From the NCBI GenBank assembly GCA_964235495.1, contig CAXSAX010000002.1, forward strand, positions 60,357 through 124,356: 64,000 bases of DNA, in the 5' to 3' direction. A model generated the notes under the pieces. That model was not told the origin of the DNA, made no database searches, and saw nothing but the letters and a program-made list of their open reading frames with translations. The stretch comes from LMUY01 sp964235495 (GTDB lineage Bacteria > Pseudomonadota > Alphaproteobacteria > Acetobacterales > Acetobacteraceae). Below, in pieces: positions 28,452-35,362 of the stretch. The translations under genes and the position numbers were made by a program. How positions within the stretch are numbered: position 1 is the first letter of the stretch; each line of letters starts with the position of its first letter.

Positions 28452-28876
28452 TGCTGGCACGAGTTGGCTTGGACCCGCAGGAAGCGTTGGTGTGCACCAT
28501 GGTGCTGGTGGCGGCCACCGATGGCGGGATCACCGATCGGGAGATCGGCGTGATGTCCGGCCTCGTGCAGACCCTGCCCGCCTTCAACGGCTTCAGCAGC
28601 CACCAGCTGGAAGCGGCGACGGAAGCCGCGATCAACCTACTGCGCGAGGATGACGGCCTTGCCCATGCCGGCCGCATGATCCGCGAGGCCTTGATCCCCC
28701 GGTTGCGCGAGACGGCCTACGCGCTGGCCTGCGAAGTGGTGGCGGGCGACGGGTTCGCGGGCCAGAGCACGCTGCAGATGCTGGAGTTCGTGCTGGGTGA
28801 GCTGCATCTTGACCCGCTGGTGGCGAGCGCTATCGAGCGTGGCGCGCGGGCGCGGTATCGGCGGGTGGAGGACTGA
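28448..28876 (+). CDS. TerB-like helical protein
   Basis: The 142-aa all-helical protein matches the TerB/DjlA-N group: LDPQEALVCTMVLVAATDGGITDREIGVMSGLV near the start with the acidic D-G-x-I-x-x-x-E metal-binding-like pattern, and a second copy of the pattern later (VVAGDGFAGQSTLQMLEFVLGELHL). TerB proteins were named for tellurite resistance but occur widely as membrane or stress-linked modules. Its ATG overlaps the helicase stop by 4 nt, so coupled expression is likely. It is the last high-GC gene before the AT-rich island. Confidence 0.8.
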   Translation: MMLARVGLDPQEALVCTMVLVAATDGGITDREIGVMSGLVQTLPAFNGFSSHQLEAATEAAINLLREDDGLAHAGRMIREALIPRLRETAYALACEVVAGDGFAGQSTLQMLEFVLGELHLDPLVASAIERGARARYRRVED

Positions 28877-28953
28877 AGGCAAGTGCTCCGTTTCTAATTT
28901 GAAAAGGATTATTAATAACCTACTTCGCCAACAACAAGGCGCAATGCTTGAGT

Positions 28954-29399
28954 TTACCGGCTGAAATTATAATCCGGTCGAAATATGACTGGGTTAAACT
29001 CTATCTTTCCATTGATGATACTTGGATTCATATCAAAGTAGTAACTGACTGTATGAACATCATTAGGATTAAATATGTCAGAGTATGTAGCACGACCCCA
29101 CAGTATGATGACTCCCAGCTTTTGAGCTGCCTTGTTAACCTCATCATTATCAAAACCAGCTTGAATTGCTATATCAGCATTTGGGCCAACGATTGACAGT
29201 TTTTCTCTTACTTGCTTAACAGGTTTACTAAAATCTTGACTATAGGAACTTCCTTATCAAAATAGCTTGATGAAATCCACTGATGAAAATTGCCGGTTCT
29301 TGTTGCACCGTAATTATGGAGGGTTGCCATCATTAAATAACCAAGTTGCCTAGTGTCGGCATTCAAGCCAGAAGATGTAGTAGTAGTGTAATAATTTAT
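28954..29399 (-). pseudogene. 3' part of a disrupted low-GC membrane-protein gene (also frameshifted)
   Basis: Read on the minus strand from the transposon edge at 29399, the frame gives TTTTSSGLNADTRQLGYLMM, then TLHNYGATRTGNFHQWIS and SSYFDKEVP. Around 29245-29250 the frame must shift by one base and then continues to a stop at 28954-28956 with KQVREKLSIVGPNADIAIQA, LGVIILWGRATYSDIFNPND and FNPVIFRPDYNFSR. The G-R-x-T-Y-x-D-I-F segment is typical of small membrane-anchored proteins of unknown function. This is the C-terminal half of the gene whose 5' end lies at 32031-32251, separated by the IS element. G+C is far below the chromosome, so the gene was probably imported earlier. Confidence 0.85.
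29392..29399. repeat. Target-site duplication, left copy (TAATTTAT)
   Basis: The eight bases TAATTTAT directly abut the left inverted repeat and are repeated exactly at 32031-32038 after the right inverted repeat. Eight base pairs is the usual duplication length of IS1595-family insertions. Confidence 0.95.
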
Positions 29400-29424
29400 G
29401 GGGATTATCCCCTTGACGCAGGTA
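29400..29424. repeat. Left terminal inverted repeat of the IS1595-family element
   Basis: It begins GGGGATTATCCCCTTGACG and matches the reverse complement of 32006-32030 at 24 of 25 positions (C versus A at the 18th base). The outer 13 bases are themselves nearly palindromic (GGGGATTATCCCC). Confidence 0.93.
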
Positions 29425-29465
29425 GGATGACCGGGTAGGTTGAAGGCATCGAAAGGGTGCCTTCC

Positions 29466-30341
29466 ATGTCCAGCAAGCTCACCGTCAAACAGTTTTTCGC
29501 CAAGTATCCGACGGATGATGCCTGCCTAGATCATGTGATGGAGGTTCGCTTCGGTCTTCGCCACATTTGCCGGGCTTGCGGTAAGGAGGCGAGCTTCCAC
29601 CGGATCGCAGCGCGCAAGGCTTATAGCTGCGCGCAGTGCGGCGATCACGTTTACCCGTGTGCCGGTACGATCTTCCAAGACAGCCGCACCAGCCTGCAAT
29701 CTTGGTTCTATGCCATCTACCTGTTCGTGGCGACGCGCCACGGGGTAAGCGGCAAGGAGCTGGAGCGTTCGCTTGGCGTCACCTACAAGTGCGCTTGGCG
29801 CATGGGCCAGCAAATCAGGAAGCTCATGGCGGCTGGCGAGGGTTTCGGCCTGCTACAAGGCCACGTCGAGATGGACGAAGCTTACGTAGGCGGCCACCGG
29901 CCCGGCAAGCGTGGGCGGGGTGCTGCTGGCAAGACAATCGTTGTCGGCATCAAGGAGCGTGGTGGCGACATTCGCGCCAAGTCCGTTCCCGATGCCAAGA
30001 AGGAGACGCTGCGCGGCATGGTGAAGGCCAACGTTGAACCCGGCGCAGTTGTCTCGACGGATGAGTTCGTGGCGTATGGTTTACTGACGCCCGATGGATA
30101 CCAGCACGGCGCGGTTAAGCACGGCGCGAAAGAGTGGACGCATTACGACTACCGCCAAGGCGTGACGCATCACACGAACAGCGTGGAAAGCTTCTGGAAG
30201 CTGTTCAAAGCTTCGATCCGTTCGACGCACATCCACGTTTCGCCGAAGTACATGGACCGCTATCTGGCCGAGTTCGCTTTCCGGTCAAATCATCGCCAGA
30301 TGGAAAACGCGATGTTTGACCTGCTGATTGGCTCGGTTTGA
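29466..30341 (+). CDS. IS1595 family transposase
   Basis: The 291-aa transposase has an N-terminal zinc ribbon (C35, C38, C55, C58) for end binding, a helical region and the ISXO2-type DDE/DDN catalytic domain. That domain shows D137 in VEMDEAYVGG, D199 in VVSTDEFVAY and N238/E241 in HHTNSVESFWKLFK, followed by the conserved tail KYMDRYLAEFAFRSNHRQM. The length is normal and nothing is truncated. The ATG at 29466 is chosen because GAAAGGG lies 8 nt upstream; a GTG at 29457 overlaps that site. G+C is intermediate between host and target gene. Its 3' end overlaps a possible antisense ORF. Confidence 0.95.
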   Translation: MSSKLTVKQFFAKYPTDDACLDHVMEVRFGLRHICRACGKEASFHRIAARKAYSCAQCGDHVYPCAGTIFQDSRTSLQSWFYAIYLFVATRHGVSGKELERSLGVTYKCAWRMGQQIRKLMAAGEGFGLLQGHVEMDEAYVGGHRPGKRGRGAAGKTIVVGIKERGGDIRAKSVPDAKKETLRGMVKANVEPGAVVSTDEFVAYGLLTPDGYQHGAVKHGAKEWTHYDYRQGVTHHTNSVESFWKLFKASIRSTHIHVSPKYMDRYLAEFAFRSNHRQMENAMFDLLIGSV

Positions 30342-30465
30342 TTGCGTTACTGAGCGTGCGATCCAGTTCGGGAATTGGCGCGGGACCGATGCCTCTTGCT
30401 TCCTCTTGAGAGATGAAGTCAGGCAACTGTCCTCTCTCGATAGCTTGACGCAACGATAAGGTCAT
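30205..30465 (-). CDS. Possible small passenger protein, antisense to transposase 3' end
   Basis: The 86-aa frame starts at an ATG overlapping the PIN gene stop in ATGA (30462-30465), as expected for coupling. The N-terminal 48 residues (MTLSLRQAIERGQLPDF, QEEARGIGPAPIPELDRTL) read like a genuine acidic helical peptide similar to short proteins I associate with IS1595 neighbourhoods. The remainder (from about residue 42) is encoded on the strand opposite the transposase C-terminus, so its composition is constrained. It could be a real third cargo gene or a fortuitous extension. Confidence 0.45.
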   Translation of the reverse strand: MTLSLRQAIERGQLPDFISQEEARGIGPAPIPELDRTLSNAIKPSQSAGQTSRFPSGDDLTGKRTRPDSGPCTSAKRGCASNGSKL

Positions 30466-31052
30466 GGCGCTACTCCCTTCGTTCCTGCCAACCGGGGCTG
30501 CGGGTGGACAGGCTTAAGACGTGTCAGCCCGCAGATGCTTGCCACTAGGCTTTGAGGCTCTGGATTGGGAAACCATTGCTCAAAACCAAGTAGTGGAATG
30601 CACTTTCCTTCCCAAGTAGCGCCTTTTCCCTTGTCGAAAGTGTGGAAAACGACATCCGGGACGTCGAGTACGTCACGCACGTACAGACACGTCATCAAGT
30701 GTATGGCGTCAGCCATGCCAATGACACGTTTTGGCTCTCTAGGGCCACCTGGATTGACGGATTCGGCATCGCGTAAGCGGGCCGCATTGGCAAAGATATT
30801 CGGATCAGGACCAATAGGCTCAAATGCTCCTTCAAAGTCATCGAAGAAGTCCTGTATGACGCCATAGCCCCTAGTTTTGAAATGGGACGGCTTTATCTCT
30901 GCTATTGCCATAGTAGAGTAGAATATAGTCCGCTGCTTCTTCTGAGCGTCTATAATGAAATCTTCGATATCACTGATATGCTCAGGGGGATTTTGTGTGA
31001 GGTAGCGGATGAACACACACGAATCCCAACACATGCTTTTAGGGTCTTTCAA
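30462..31052 (-). CDS. PIN-domain nuclease-like protein (transposon passenger)
   Basis: The 196-aa protein has a VapC-like PIN fold with all four acidic positions: D10 in CWDSCVFIRYL, E52 in STMAIAEIKPSHF, D115 in GMADAIHLMTC and D140 in FHTFDKG. PIN proteins are Mg-dependent RNases, often toxins of toxin-antitoxin modules. It is longer than typical VapC (about 130 aa), with a C-terminal extension of some 45 residues. The start is uncertain: a TTG at 31052 overlaps the upstream stop (TTGA), and an ATG at 31034 begins directly before CWDS. It lies in the middle of an overlapping gene set inside the IS element, opposite to the transposase. Confidence 0.75.
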   Translation of the reverse strand: MKDPKSMCWDSCVFIRYLTQNPPEHISDIEDFIIDAQKKQRTIFYSTMAIAEIKPSHFKTRGYGVIQDFFDDFEGAFEPIGPDPNIFANAARLRDAESVNPGGPREPKRVIGMADAIHLMTCLYVRDVLDVPDVVFHTFDKGKGATWEGKCIPLLGFEQWFPNPEPQSLVASICGLTRLKPVHPQPRLAGTKGVAP

Positions 31053-31891
31053 GAGGTTTCATCCGTCAGCTCAGGCACCTCAAACGGCGTGAAAGCGCCC
31101 TTCCAGCGCCTGAAATCCCCGGCCGGCTTGATGGCTCGTATGGATTTGACCTCTATCCGGCGCGGTAGGCCAGATACCCCGTCATAGAAGGTTCGGCCCG
31201 AGATACGCGCCCTGCGATCTAGGTTGTTCCTGATTTCCTCGACATGCTTTGGGTGACATATGCAATCAAGCTCACGGGCACCACCGCCGATCATCAACGT
31301 AATCTGAGGCAGCGCGCCGCGAAGGTCAGCTCGCTTGATTACGCCGTCAAAGCTGGCTTCGGCAAATCCTTTGAACAGCCGCGATGAAATGGTCACTGGC
31401 GAGGGCTTTTCCGCAGCTTTCGCCTGTTCCGCCAGAAAGCCATCAACTCGGAATGGCGTAAGTTCATTAAGCCACAACTCGCCATAGCCGAACTTTTTAT
31501 CGGCTCCAGACGCAAGTCTGGATATGAGCCTAGGACAAGAGCCGTAATTCCTAGCAGTATTCGGCTTGCCTTCCGAAATCGCGCTTATGCAATCATCTAG
31601 GGCTGACAAGCTAGATTCGCCGGTAGGCTCAATCAGTGGAAGCACCGGCTCTTGACTTAGCACTACAACAGCACTTCCAAGAGTGAGGTTGGCTATTTTG
31701 TAGTCATACTGTACTGCTCCGTTTACAGCCTTATCTGCTTCTTTCAGAGCTTTGATTAGGAGTGTGAGCTTTGCTGCGAACACCTCACCGGATACGCGAT
31801 CGTAAAGCCCGAACGGGCGAGGCGCCCCATGAACACGAAGCCTAACCTGCCCGGGTCCAAGCCGTTCTGCCTCATCTTCCAGCCCATCCAT
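31049..31891 (-). CDS. Unrecognised 280-aa partner of the PIN protein (transposon passenger)
   Basis: I do not recognise this soluble 280-aa protein. Residues 36-80 look like a helix then a beta hairpin (VFAAKLTLLIKALKEADKAV, then DYKIANLTLGSAVVVLS). Residues 195-260 look like a small beta-barrel (PQITLMIGGGARELDCICHP, RRARISGRTFYDG, RRIEVKSIRAI), of the kind I would suspect to be OB-like. The ATG follows GAGGGAG. It is the first gene of the cargo set and its stop overlaps the TTG of the PIN gene, so stoichiometric co-expression is likely. The position upstream of a PIN protein is that of an antitoxin or regulator, but the size is far above a VapB antitoxin. Confidence 0.7.
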   Translation of the reverse strand: MDGLEDEAERLGPGQVRLRVHGAPRPFGLYDRVSGEVFAAKLTLLIKALKEADKAVNGAVQYDYKIANLTLGSAVVVLSQEPVLPLIEPTGESSLSALDDCISAISEGKPNTARNYGSCPRLISRLASGADKKFGYGELWLNELTPFRVDGFLAEQAKAAEKPSPVTISSRLFKGFAEASFDGVIKRADLRGALPQITLMIGGGARELDCICHPKHVEEIRNNLDRRARISGRTFYDGVSGLPRRIEVKSIRAIKPAGDFRRWKGAFTPFEVPELTDETS

Positions 31892-32005
31892 CTCCCTCGT
31901 TCCAGGCTCTTGTCCACCTACCCTAGACTACTATGCGATGATAGAGAATCGCCCCGCACGGGTAATCGCTTCAATCTTGCGCTACCTTAGGTTGCAATCT
32001 GCTAT

Positions 32006-32030
32006 TACCTGCTTCAAGGGGATAATCCCC
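32006..32030. repeat. Right terminal inverted repeat of the IS1595-family element
   Basis: It is the reverse complement of the left end with one mismatch and ends GGGGATAATCCCC at 32030, directly before the right copy of the 8-bp target duplication. Confidence 0.93.
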
Positions 32031-32251
32031 TAATTTATTACCGCTCGCAATTGTTCGCGGTCATCAATCTGTGCCTGATTAGAGACACTATATTGCTGAA
32101 ATATAAACCAATCGCTTACTAATGAGCTAATTACCAGAAGTAGTGTGAAGACTGCGACGGCTTTTGTCCATTTAGCGATAGCTTTGTCAGTCGCCGATGG
32201 CTGTGCAGTACGAGAGCCTGATGAGACAGGAGTTTGTGGACCTCTAGCCAT
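32030..32251 (-). pseudogene. 5' part of the disrupted low-GC membrane-protein gene
   Basis: The ATG at 32251, preceded by AAGG, opens a 73-codon frame with a Ser/Thr/Gln-rich head (MARGPQTPVSSGSRTAQPS), one transmembrane helix (AVAVFTLLLVISSLVSDWFI) and the start of an extracellular part (DDREQLRAVIN). The stop TAG uses the first base of the IS element. Joined across one target duplication the frame continues into the fragment at 28954-29399, giving a protein of about 220 residues. The gene is low in GC, unlike the flanks. Its original function is unknown. Confidence 0.85.
32031..32038. repeat. Target-site duplication, right copy (TAATTTAT)
   Basis: It is identical to 29392-29399. Removing the element and one copy rejoins the split gene in frame (reading ...RAVINYYTTTT...). 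Confidence 0.95.
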
Positions 32252-32295
32252 CTGCCTGATTACCTTGAATAATAGTAGATATTATGTATTGGTAG

Positions 32296-34083
32296 TCAGC
32301 CCTTCGGCTTCGCAAGCGGCAGCTCCACCCGCAGCGACAGCTCCTTCAGCCGCGCCGACGGCACGGGAGCCGGCGCCCCCATCATCAAGTCCTGGCCCTG
32401 CTGGTTGAGCGGGAACAGGATCACCTCGCGGATGTTCGGCTCGTCCGCCAGCAGCATCACGATGCGGTCGATGCCGGGTGCGGAGCCGCCATGCGGCGGG
32501 GCGCCGTAGCGGAACGCGCTCAACATGCCGCCGAAGCGCGCCTCCACCTCCGCCTCGTCGTACCCGGCGATGGCGAAGGCGCGGATCATGATGTCGGGAC
32601 GGTGATTGCGGATGGCGCCGGAGCTCAGCTCCACCCCATTGCACACGATATCGTACTGGTAGGCCTTGATGATCAGCGGGTCCTGGGTGTCCAGCGCCTC
32701 CAGCCCGCCCTGCGGCATGGAGAACGGGTTGTGGCTGAAATCGATCAGCCCGGTCTCCTCCACCCGCTCGTACATCGGGAAGTCGGTGATCCAGCACAGG
32801 CGGAAGGCGTTCTGCTCGATCAGGTCCAGCTCCTGGCCGATGCGGGTGCGCACCGCGCCGCTGAACTTGGCCGCCTCGTCACGCGGGCCGGCGGCGAAGA
32901 ACACGGCGTCGCCGGGTCGCAGGCCGCAGGCGGCGCGGATCGCCTCCACCCGGGCCGGCTCCAGGTTCTTGGCGATCGGGCCGCGGCCGCCTTCCGCCTC
33001 GAACTGGATGTAGCCCAGGCCCCCCGCGCCCTGCTCGCGCGCCCACTCGTTCAGCTTGTCGAAGAAGCCGCGCGGCTTCGGCCCAGCGCCGGGCGCGGGA
33101 ATGGCCCGCACCACCCCGCCCGACGCCGCGATGCGGGCGAACAGCCCGAACCCCGACTCGGCGAAATGCTGCGTCACGTCCGTGATGAGCAGCGGGTTGC
33201 GCAGGTCGGGCTTGTCCGAGCCGTACTGCAGCAGCGCCGCATCGTAGGGGATGCGCGGGAACGCCCCTTCCGTCACCCGGCGTCCGCCGCCGAACTCGGC
33301 GAACACGCCGGCCATGATCGGCTCCAGGGTCGCGAACACGTCCTCCTGCGTGACGAAGCTCATCTCGAAGTCGAGCTGGTAGAACTCGCCGGGGGACCGG
33401 TCGGCGCGGCCCGCCTCGTCCCGGAAGCAGGGCGCGATCTGGAAGTAGCGGTCGAACCCGGCCACCATGGCCAGCTGCTTGAACTGCTGCGGCGCCTGCG
33501 GCAGCGCGTAGAACTGGCCGGGATGCACCCGGGACGGCACCAGGAAGTCCCGCGCACCCTCCGGCGAGCTGGCCGTCAGGATCGGCGTCTGGAACTCGGT
33601 GAACCCGGCCTCGATCATGCGGCGGCGCAGGGAGGCGATGACGCCCGCCCGCAACAGCATGTTGCGGTGAATTTTGTCCCGGCGCAGGTCCAGGTAACGG
33701 TAGCGCAGCCGCAGCTCCTCGGACGTGGCCGCCTCTCCCGCCACGGGGAACGGCAGCACGGCGGCGGGCGATTGCAGCGCCAGCACCTCGGCCCGCACCT
33801 CCACCTCGCCCGTAGGCAGGCGGGGGTTCACCGTGGCGCCCTCCCGTCGCACGACCGTGCCCGTCACGGTGACGACGCTTTCCACCCGCAGCGCGTCCGC
33901 CTCATCGAAGGCCGCCGACCCGGCGGGAAACACCACCTGGGTCAACCCGTAATGGTCGCGCAGGTCGATGAACAGCAGCCCGCCATGGTCGCGCTTGCTG
34001 TGCACCCAGCCGGATAGGCGGACAGTCTCGCCTGCATTGTCGGCGCGCAACTGGTCACAGGTGTGGGTGCGGTAGGCGTGCAT
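32296..34083 (-). CDS. aspS: Aspartyl-tRNA synthetase
   Basis: The 595-aa class IIb synthetase has an N-terminal OB anticodon-binding domain (VRLSGWVHSKRDHGGLLFIDLRD), a motif 2 loop in FRDEAGRADRSPGEFYQLDFEMSF, the bacterial GAD insert between motifs 2 and 3, and motif 3 GGSAPGIDRIVMLL near the C-terminus. It charges tRNA-Asp, and possibly tRNA-Asn if GatCAB is present; that cannot be told here. The start at 34083 (MHAYRTHTCDQL) fits the family; the frame upstream runs into a tRNA gene. The tRNA-Val lies 30 bp upstream on the same strand and may be co-transcribed. Confidence 0.95.
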   Translation of the reverse strand: MHAYRTHTCDQLRADNAGETVRLSGWVHSKRDHGGLLFIDLRDHYGLTQVVFPAGSAAFDEADALRVESVVTVTGTVVRREGATVNPRLPTGEVEVRAEVLALQSPAAVLPFPVAGEAATSEELRLRYRYLDLRRDKIHRNMLLRAGVIASLRRRMIEAGFTEFQTPILTASSPEGARDFLVPSRVHPGQFYALPQAPQQFKQLAMVAGFDRYFQIAPCFRDEAGRADRSPGEFYQLDFEMSFVTQEDVFATLEPIMAGVFAEFGGGRRVTEGAFPRIPYDAALLQYGSDKPDLRNPLLITDVTQHFAESGFGLFARIAASGGVVRAIPAPGAGPKPRGFFDKLNEWAREQGAGGLGYIQFEAEGGRGPIAKNLEPARVEAIRAACGLRPGDAVFFAAGPRDEAAKFSGAVRTRIGQELDLIEQNAFRLCWITDFPMYERVEETGLIDFSHNPFSMPQGGLEALDTQDPLIIKAYQYDIVCNGVELSSGAIRNHRPDIMIRAFAIAGYDEAEVEARFGGMLSAFRYGAPPHGGSAPGIDRIVMLLADEPNIREVILFPLNQQGQDLMMGAPAPVPSARLKELSLRVELPLAKPKG

Positions 34084-34113
34084 GGCGCAGGTCTCGGCAG
34101 CGCCGATGGGGAG

Positions 34114-34188
34114 TGGTGGGCGCGACAGGGATTGAACCTGTGGCCACTGCCATGTCAAGGCAGTGCTCTACCGCTGAGCTACGCGCCC
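34114..34188 (-). tRNA. tRNA-Val (anticodon GAC)
   Basis: The minus-strand sequence folds as a full cloverleaf. The acceptor GGGCGCG pairs with CGCGCCC. The D-arm is GCTCAGCGGTAGAGC. The anticodon stem CTGCC/GGCAG encloses TTGACAT with anticodon GAC. The T-arm is ACAGG/CCTGT with loop TTCAATC. The CCA is encoded (34114-34116). Confidence 0.97.
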
Positions 34189-34284
34189 CTTCGTGCTTCC
34201 TAGCTTGGCCCACTATCGGGTGCAAGCCAGGCCATTCGCCTGCCTCCTTCGAGAGCGCATGCGACGCGCAGGGATGACAGGACG

Positions 34285-35211
34285 GTGAAGCAGGGCTTCT
34301 ATACGGGGATGGACCTGCCCGCCCCGCCGCTGGACACCCTGCCCTTCATCGTTCGGCATCCGCCCAGCCAAACGATCCCGCTGGTGGTGGCCTCGCCGCA
34401 CTCCGGGCGCTTCTATGCCACCGCCTTCCTGCAATCCGCCCGGCTCGGCCCGCTCGACCTGCGGCGCAGCGAGGACAGCTTCGTGGAGGAGCTGTTCGCC
34501 GCCGCCGTCAGCCACGGCGCGCCCCTGCTGTGCGCCCAGTTCCCCCGCGCCTATTGCGACCCCAACCGGGAAGCCTGGGAACTCGACCCGGCCATGTTCG
34601 CCGACCCGTTGCCCGATTGGGTCAACACCACCAGCCCCCGCGTCGGCGCCGGGCTTGGCACCATCGCGCGCGTGGTGACCTCCGGTGAGGCGATCTACCG
34701 CGGCAAGCTGCGCTTTGCGGAGGCGCAAGCCCGCGTGCGGGAGTGCTGGCAACCCTACCACGACGCGCTGGCCGGGCTGCTCGCTGCCACCCGGGCGCAG
34801 TTCGGAAGCTGCCTGCTGCTGGACTGCCACTCCATGCCCGCCGGCCCGGGCCGCTTCAACGGACCGGATTTCGTGCTGGGTGACGCCCACGGCACCGCCT
34901 GCACCCCGCACGTCACCGCGCTGGTCGAGCGAGTGCTGGGCGGGCTCGGCTACGACGTGCGGCGCAACGATCCCTACGCTGGCGGCTACATCACCCGGCA
35001 TTACGGCAGGCCGCGGGAGGGAGTGCACGCCCTGCAGATTGAGGTGGCTCGCCGGTTGTACATGGACGAGGGCACGTTGCTGAGAGCCGAAGGGTTCGAG
35101 CCGCTGCGCACCCGGTTGGACACGCTGCTCGGTGAGCTGGCGGAGGCGTGCGCCGGCTTGCCGCTTGCCCCGCAAAAAGAAGGCGATGCCTTGCGGCACC
35201 GCCAAGTTTAG
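34285..35211 (+). CDS. N-formylglutamate amidohydrolase family protein
   Basis: The 308-aa protein matches the FGase family: VVASPHSGRFYATAFL (the S-P-H-S-G metal-site motif), RRSEDSFVEELF, FPRAYCDPNREAWELD, LLLDCHSMP and YAGGYITRHYGRP. Members hydrolyse N-formylglutamate in histidine degradation, or related N-acyl amides; no hut genes are visible here. A GTG at 34285 follows ACAGGA at good spacing; an ATG at 34309 is a weaker alternative. It is divergent from the tRNA-Val/aspS unit and followed by a Rho-independent terminator. Confidence 0.85.
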   Translation: MKQGFYTGMDLPAPPLDTLPFIVRHPPSQTIPLVVASPHSGRFYATAFLQSARLGPLDLRRSEDSFVEELFAAAVSHGAPLLCAQFPRAYCDPNREAWELDPAMFADPLPDWVNTTSPRVGAGLGTIARVVTSGEAIYRGKLRFAEAQARVRECWQPYHDALAGLLAATRAQFGSCLLLDCHSMPAGPGRFNGPDFVLGDAHGTACTPHVTALVERVLGGLGYDVRRNDPYAGGYITRHYGRPREGVHALQIEVARRLYMDEGTLLRAEGFEPLRTRLDTLLGELAEACAGLPLAPQKEGDALRHRQV

Positions 35212-35276
35212 GGAGGAAACGTCCAAGAAGTAGCGAGACAAGAGCCTCGCTACGCGACGATAAGTAGACCCCGCAC

Positions 35277-35299
35277 GGCTTGGCTGCAAGCCATTTTTT
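35277..35299 (+). terminator. Rho-independent terminator after the N-formylglutamate amidohydrolase gene
   Basis: The stem GGCTTG (35277-35282) and CAAGCC (35287-35292) with loop GCTG is followed by ATTTTTTG. A second perfect 8-bp hairpin, GTAGCGAG/CTCGCTAC (35230-35237 and 35246-35253), lies just upstream and lacks a T run. Confidence 0.75.
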
Positions 35300-35362
35300 G
35301 CAGTGCACCATTTCGCGCGGAAGGTAAGACCCCTGAAACTTTTGCTGCTATAGAATGGCGCC

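Larger units (their letters stand above)
29400..32030 (+). mobile_element. IS1595-family insertion element carrying passenger genes (2,631 bp)
   Basis: The element is bounded by near-perfect 25-bp inverted repeats (29400-29424 and 32006-32030, one mismatch) starting GGGGATTATCCCCTTGA, and by an 8-bp direct target duplication. It encodes an IS1595-type transposase on the plus strand. On the minus strand it carries an unrelated overlapping gene set: a 280-aa protein, a PIN-domain protein and possibly an 86-aa protein. Plain IS1595 members are usually about 0.7-1.1 kb, so roughly 1.5 kb here is cargo; passenger genes are known in some members of the family. The intact ends, clean duplication and full-length transposase suggest a recent, potentially active insertion. 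Confidence 0.93.

Noticed and set aside
25458..28460. A 1000-codon open frame on the minus strand opposite the helicase gene
   Set aside because: It is His/Gln/Gly/Arg rich without domains and mirrors the codon structure of the real plus-strand helicase. High GC leaves antisense frames open.
28948..29196. 82-codon plus-strand frame in the AT-rich region
   Set aside because: It lies opposite the C-terminal pseudogene fragment, whose minus-strand reading is protein-like (KQVREKLSIVGPNADIAIQA). The plus frame is not.
35230..35253. Perfect 8-bp hairpin GTAGCGAG/CTCGCTAC
   Set aside because: It lacks a T run and lies just before a better terminator at 35277-35299. It is mentioned there rather than called separately.
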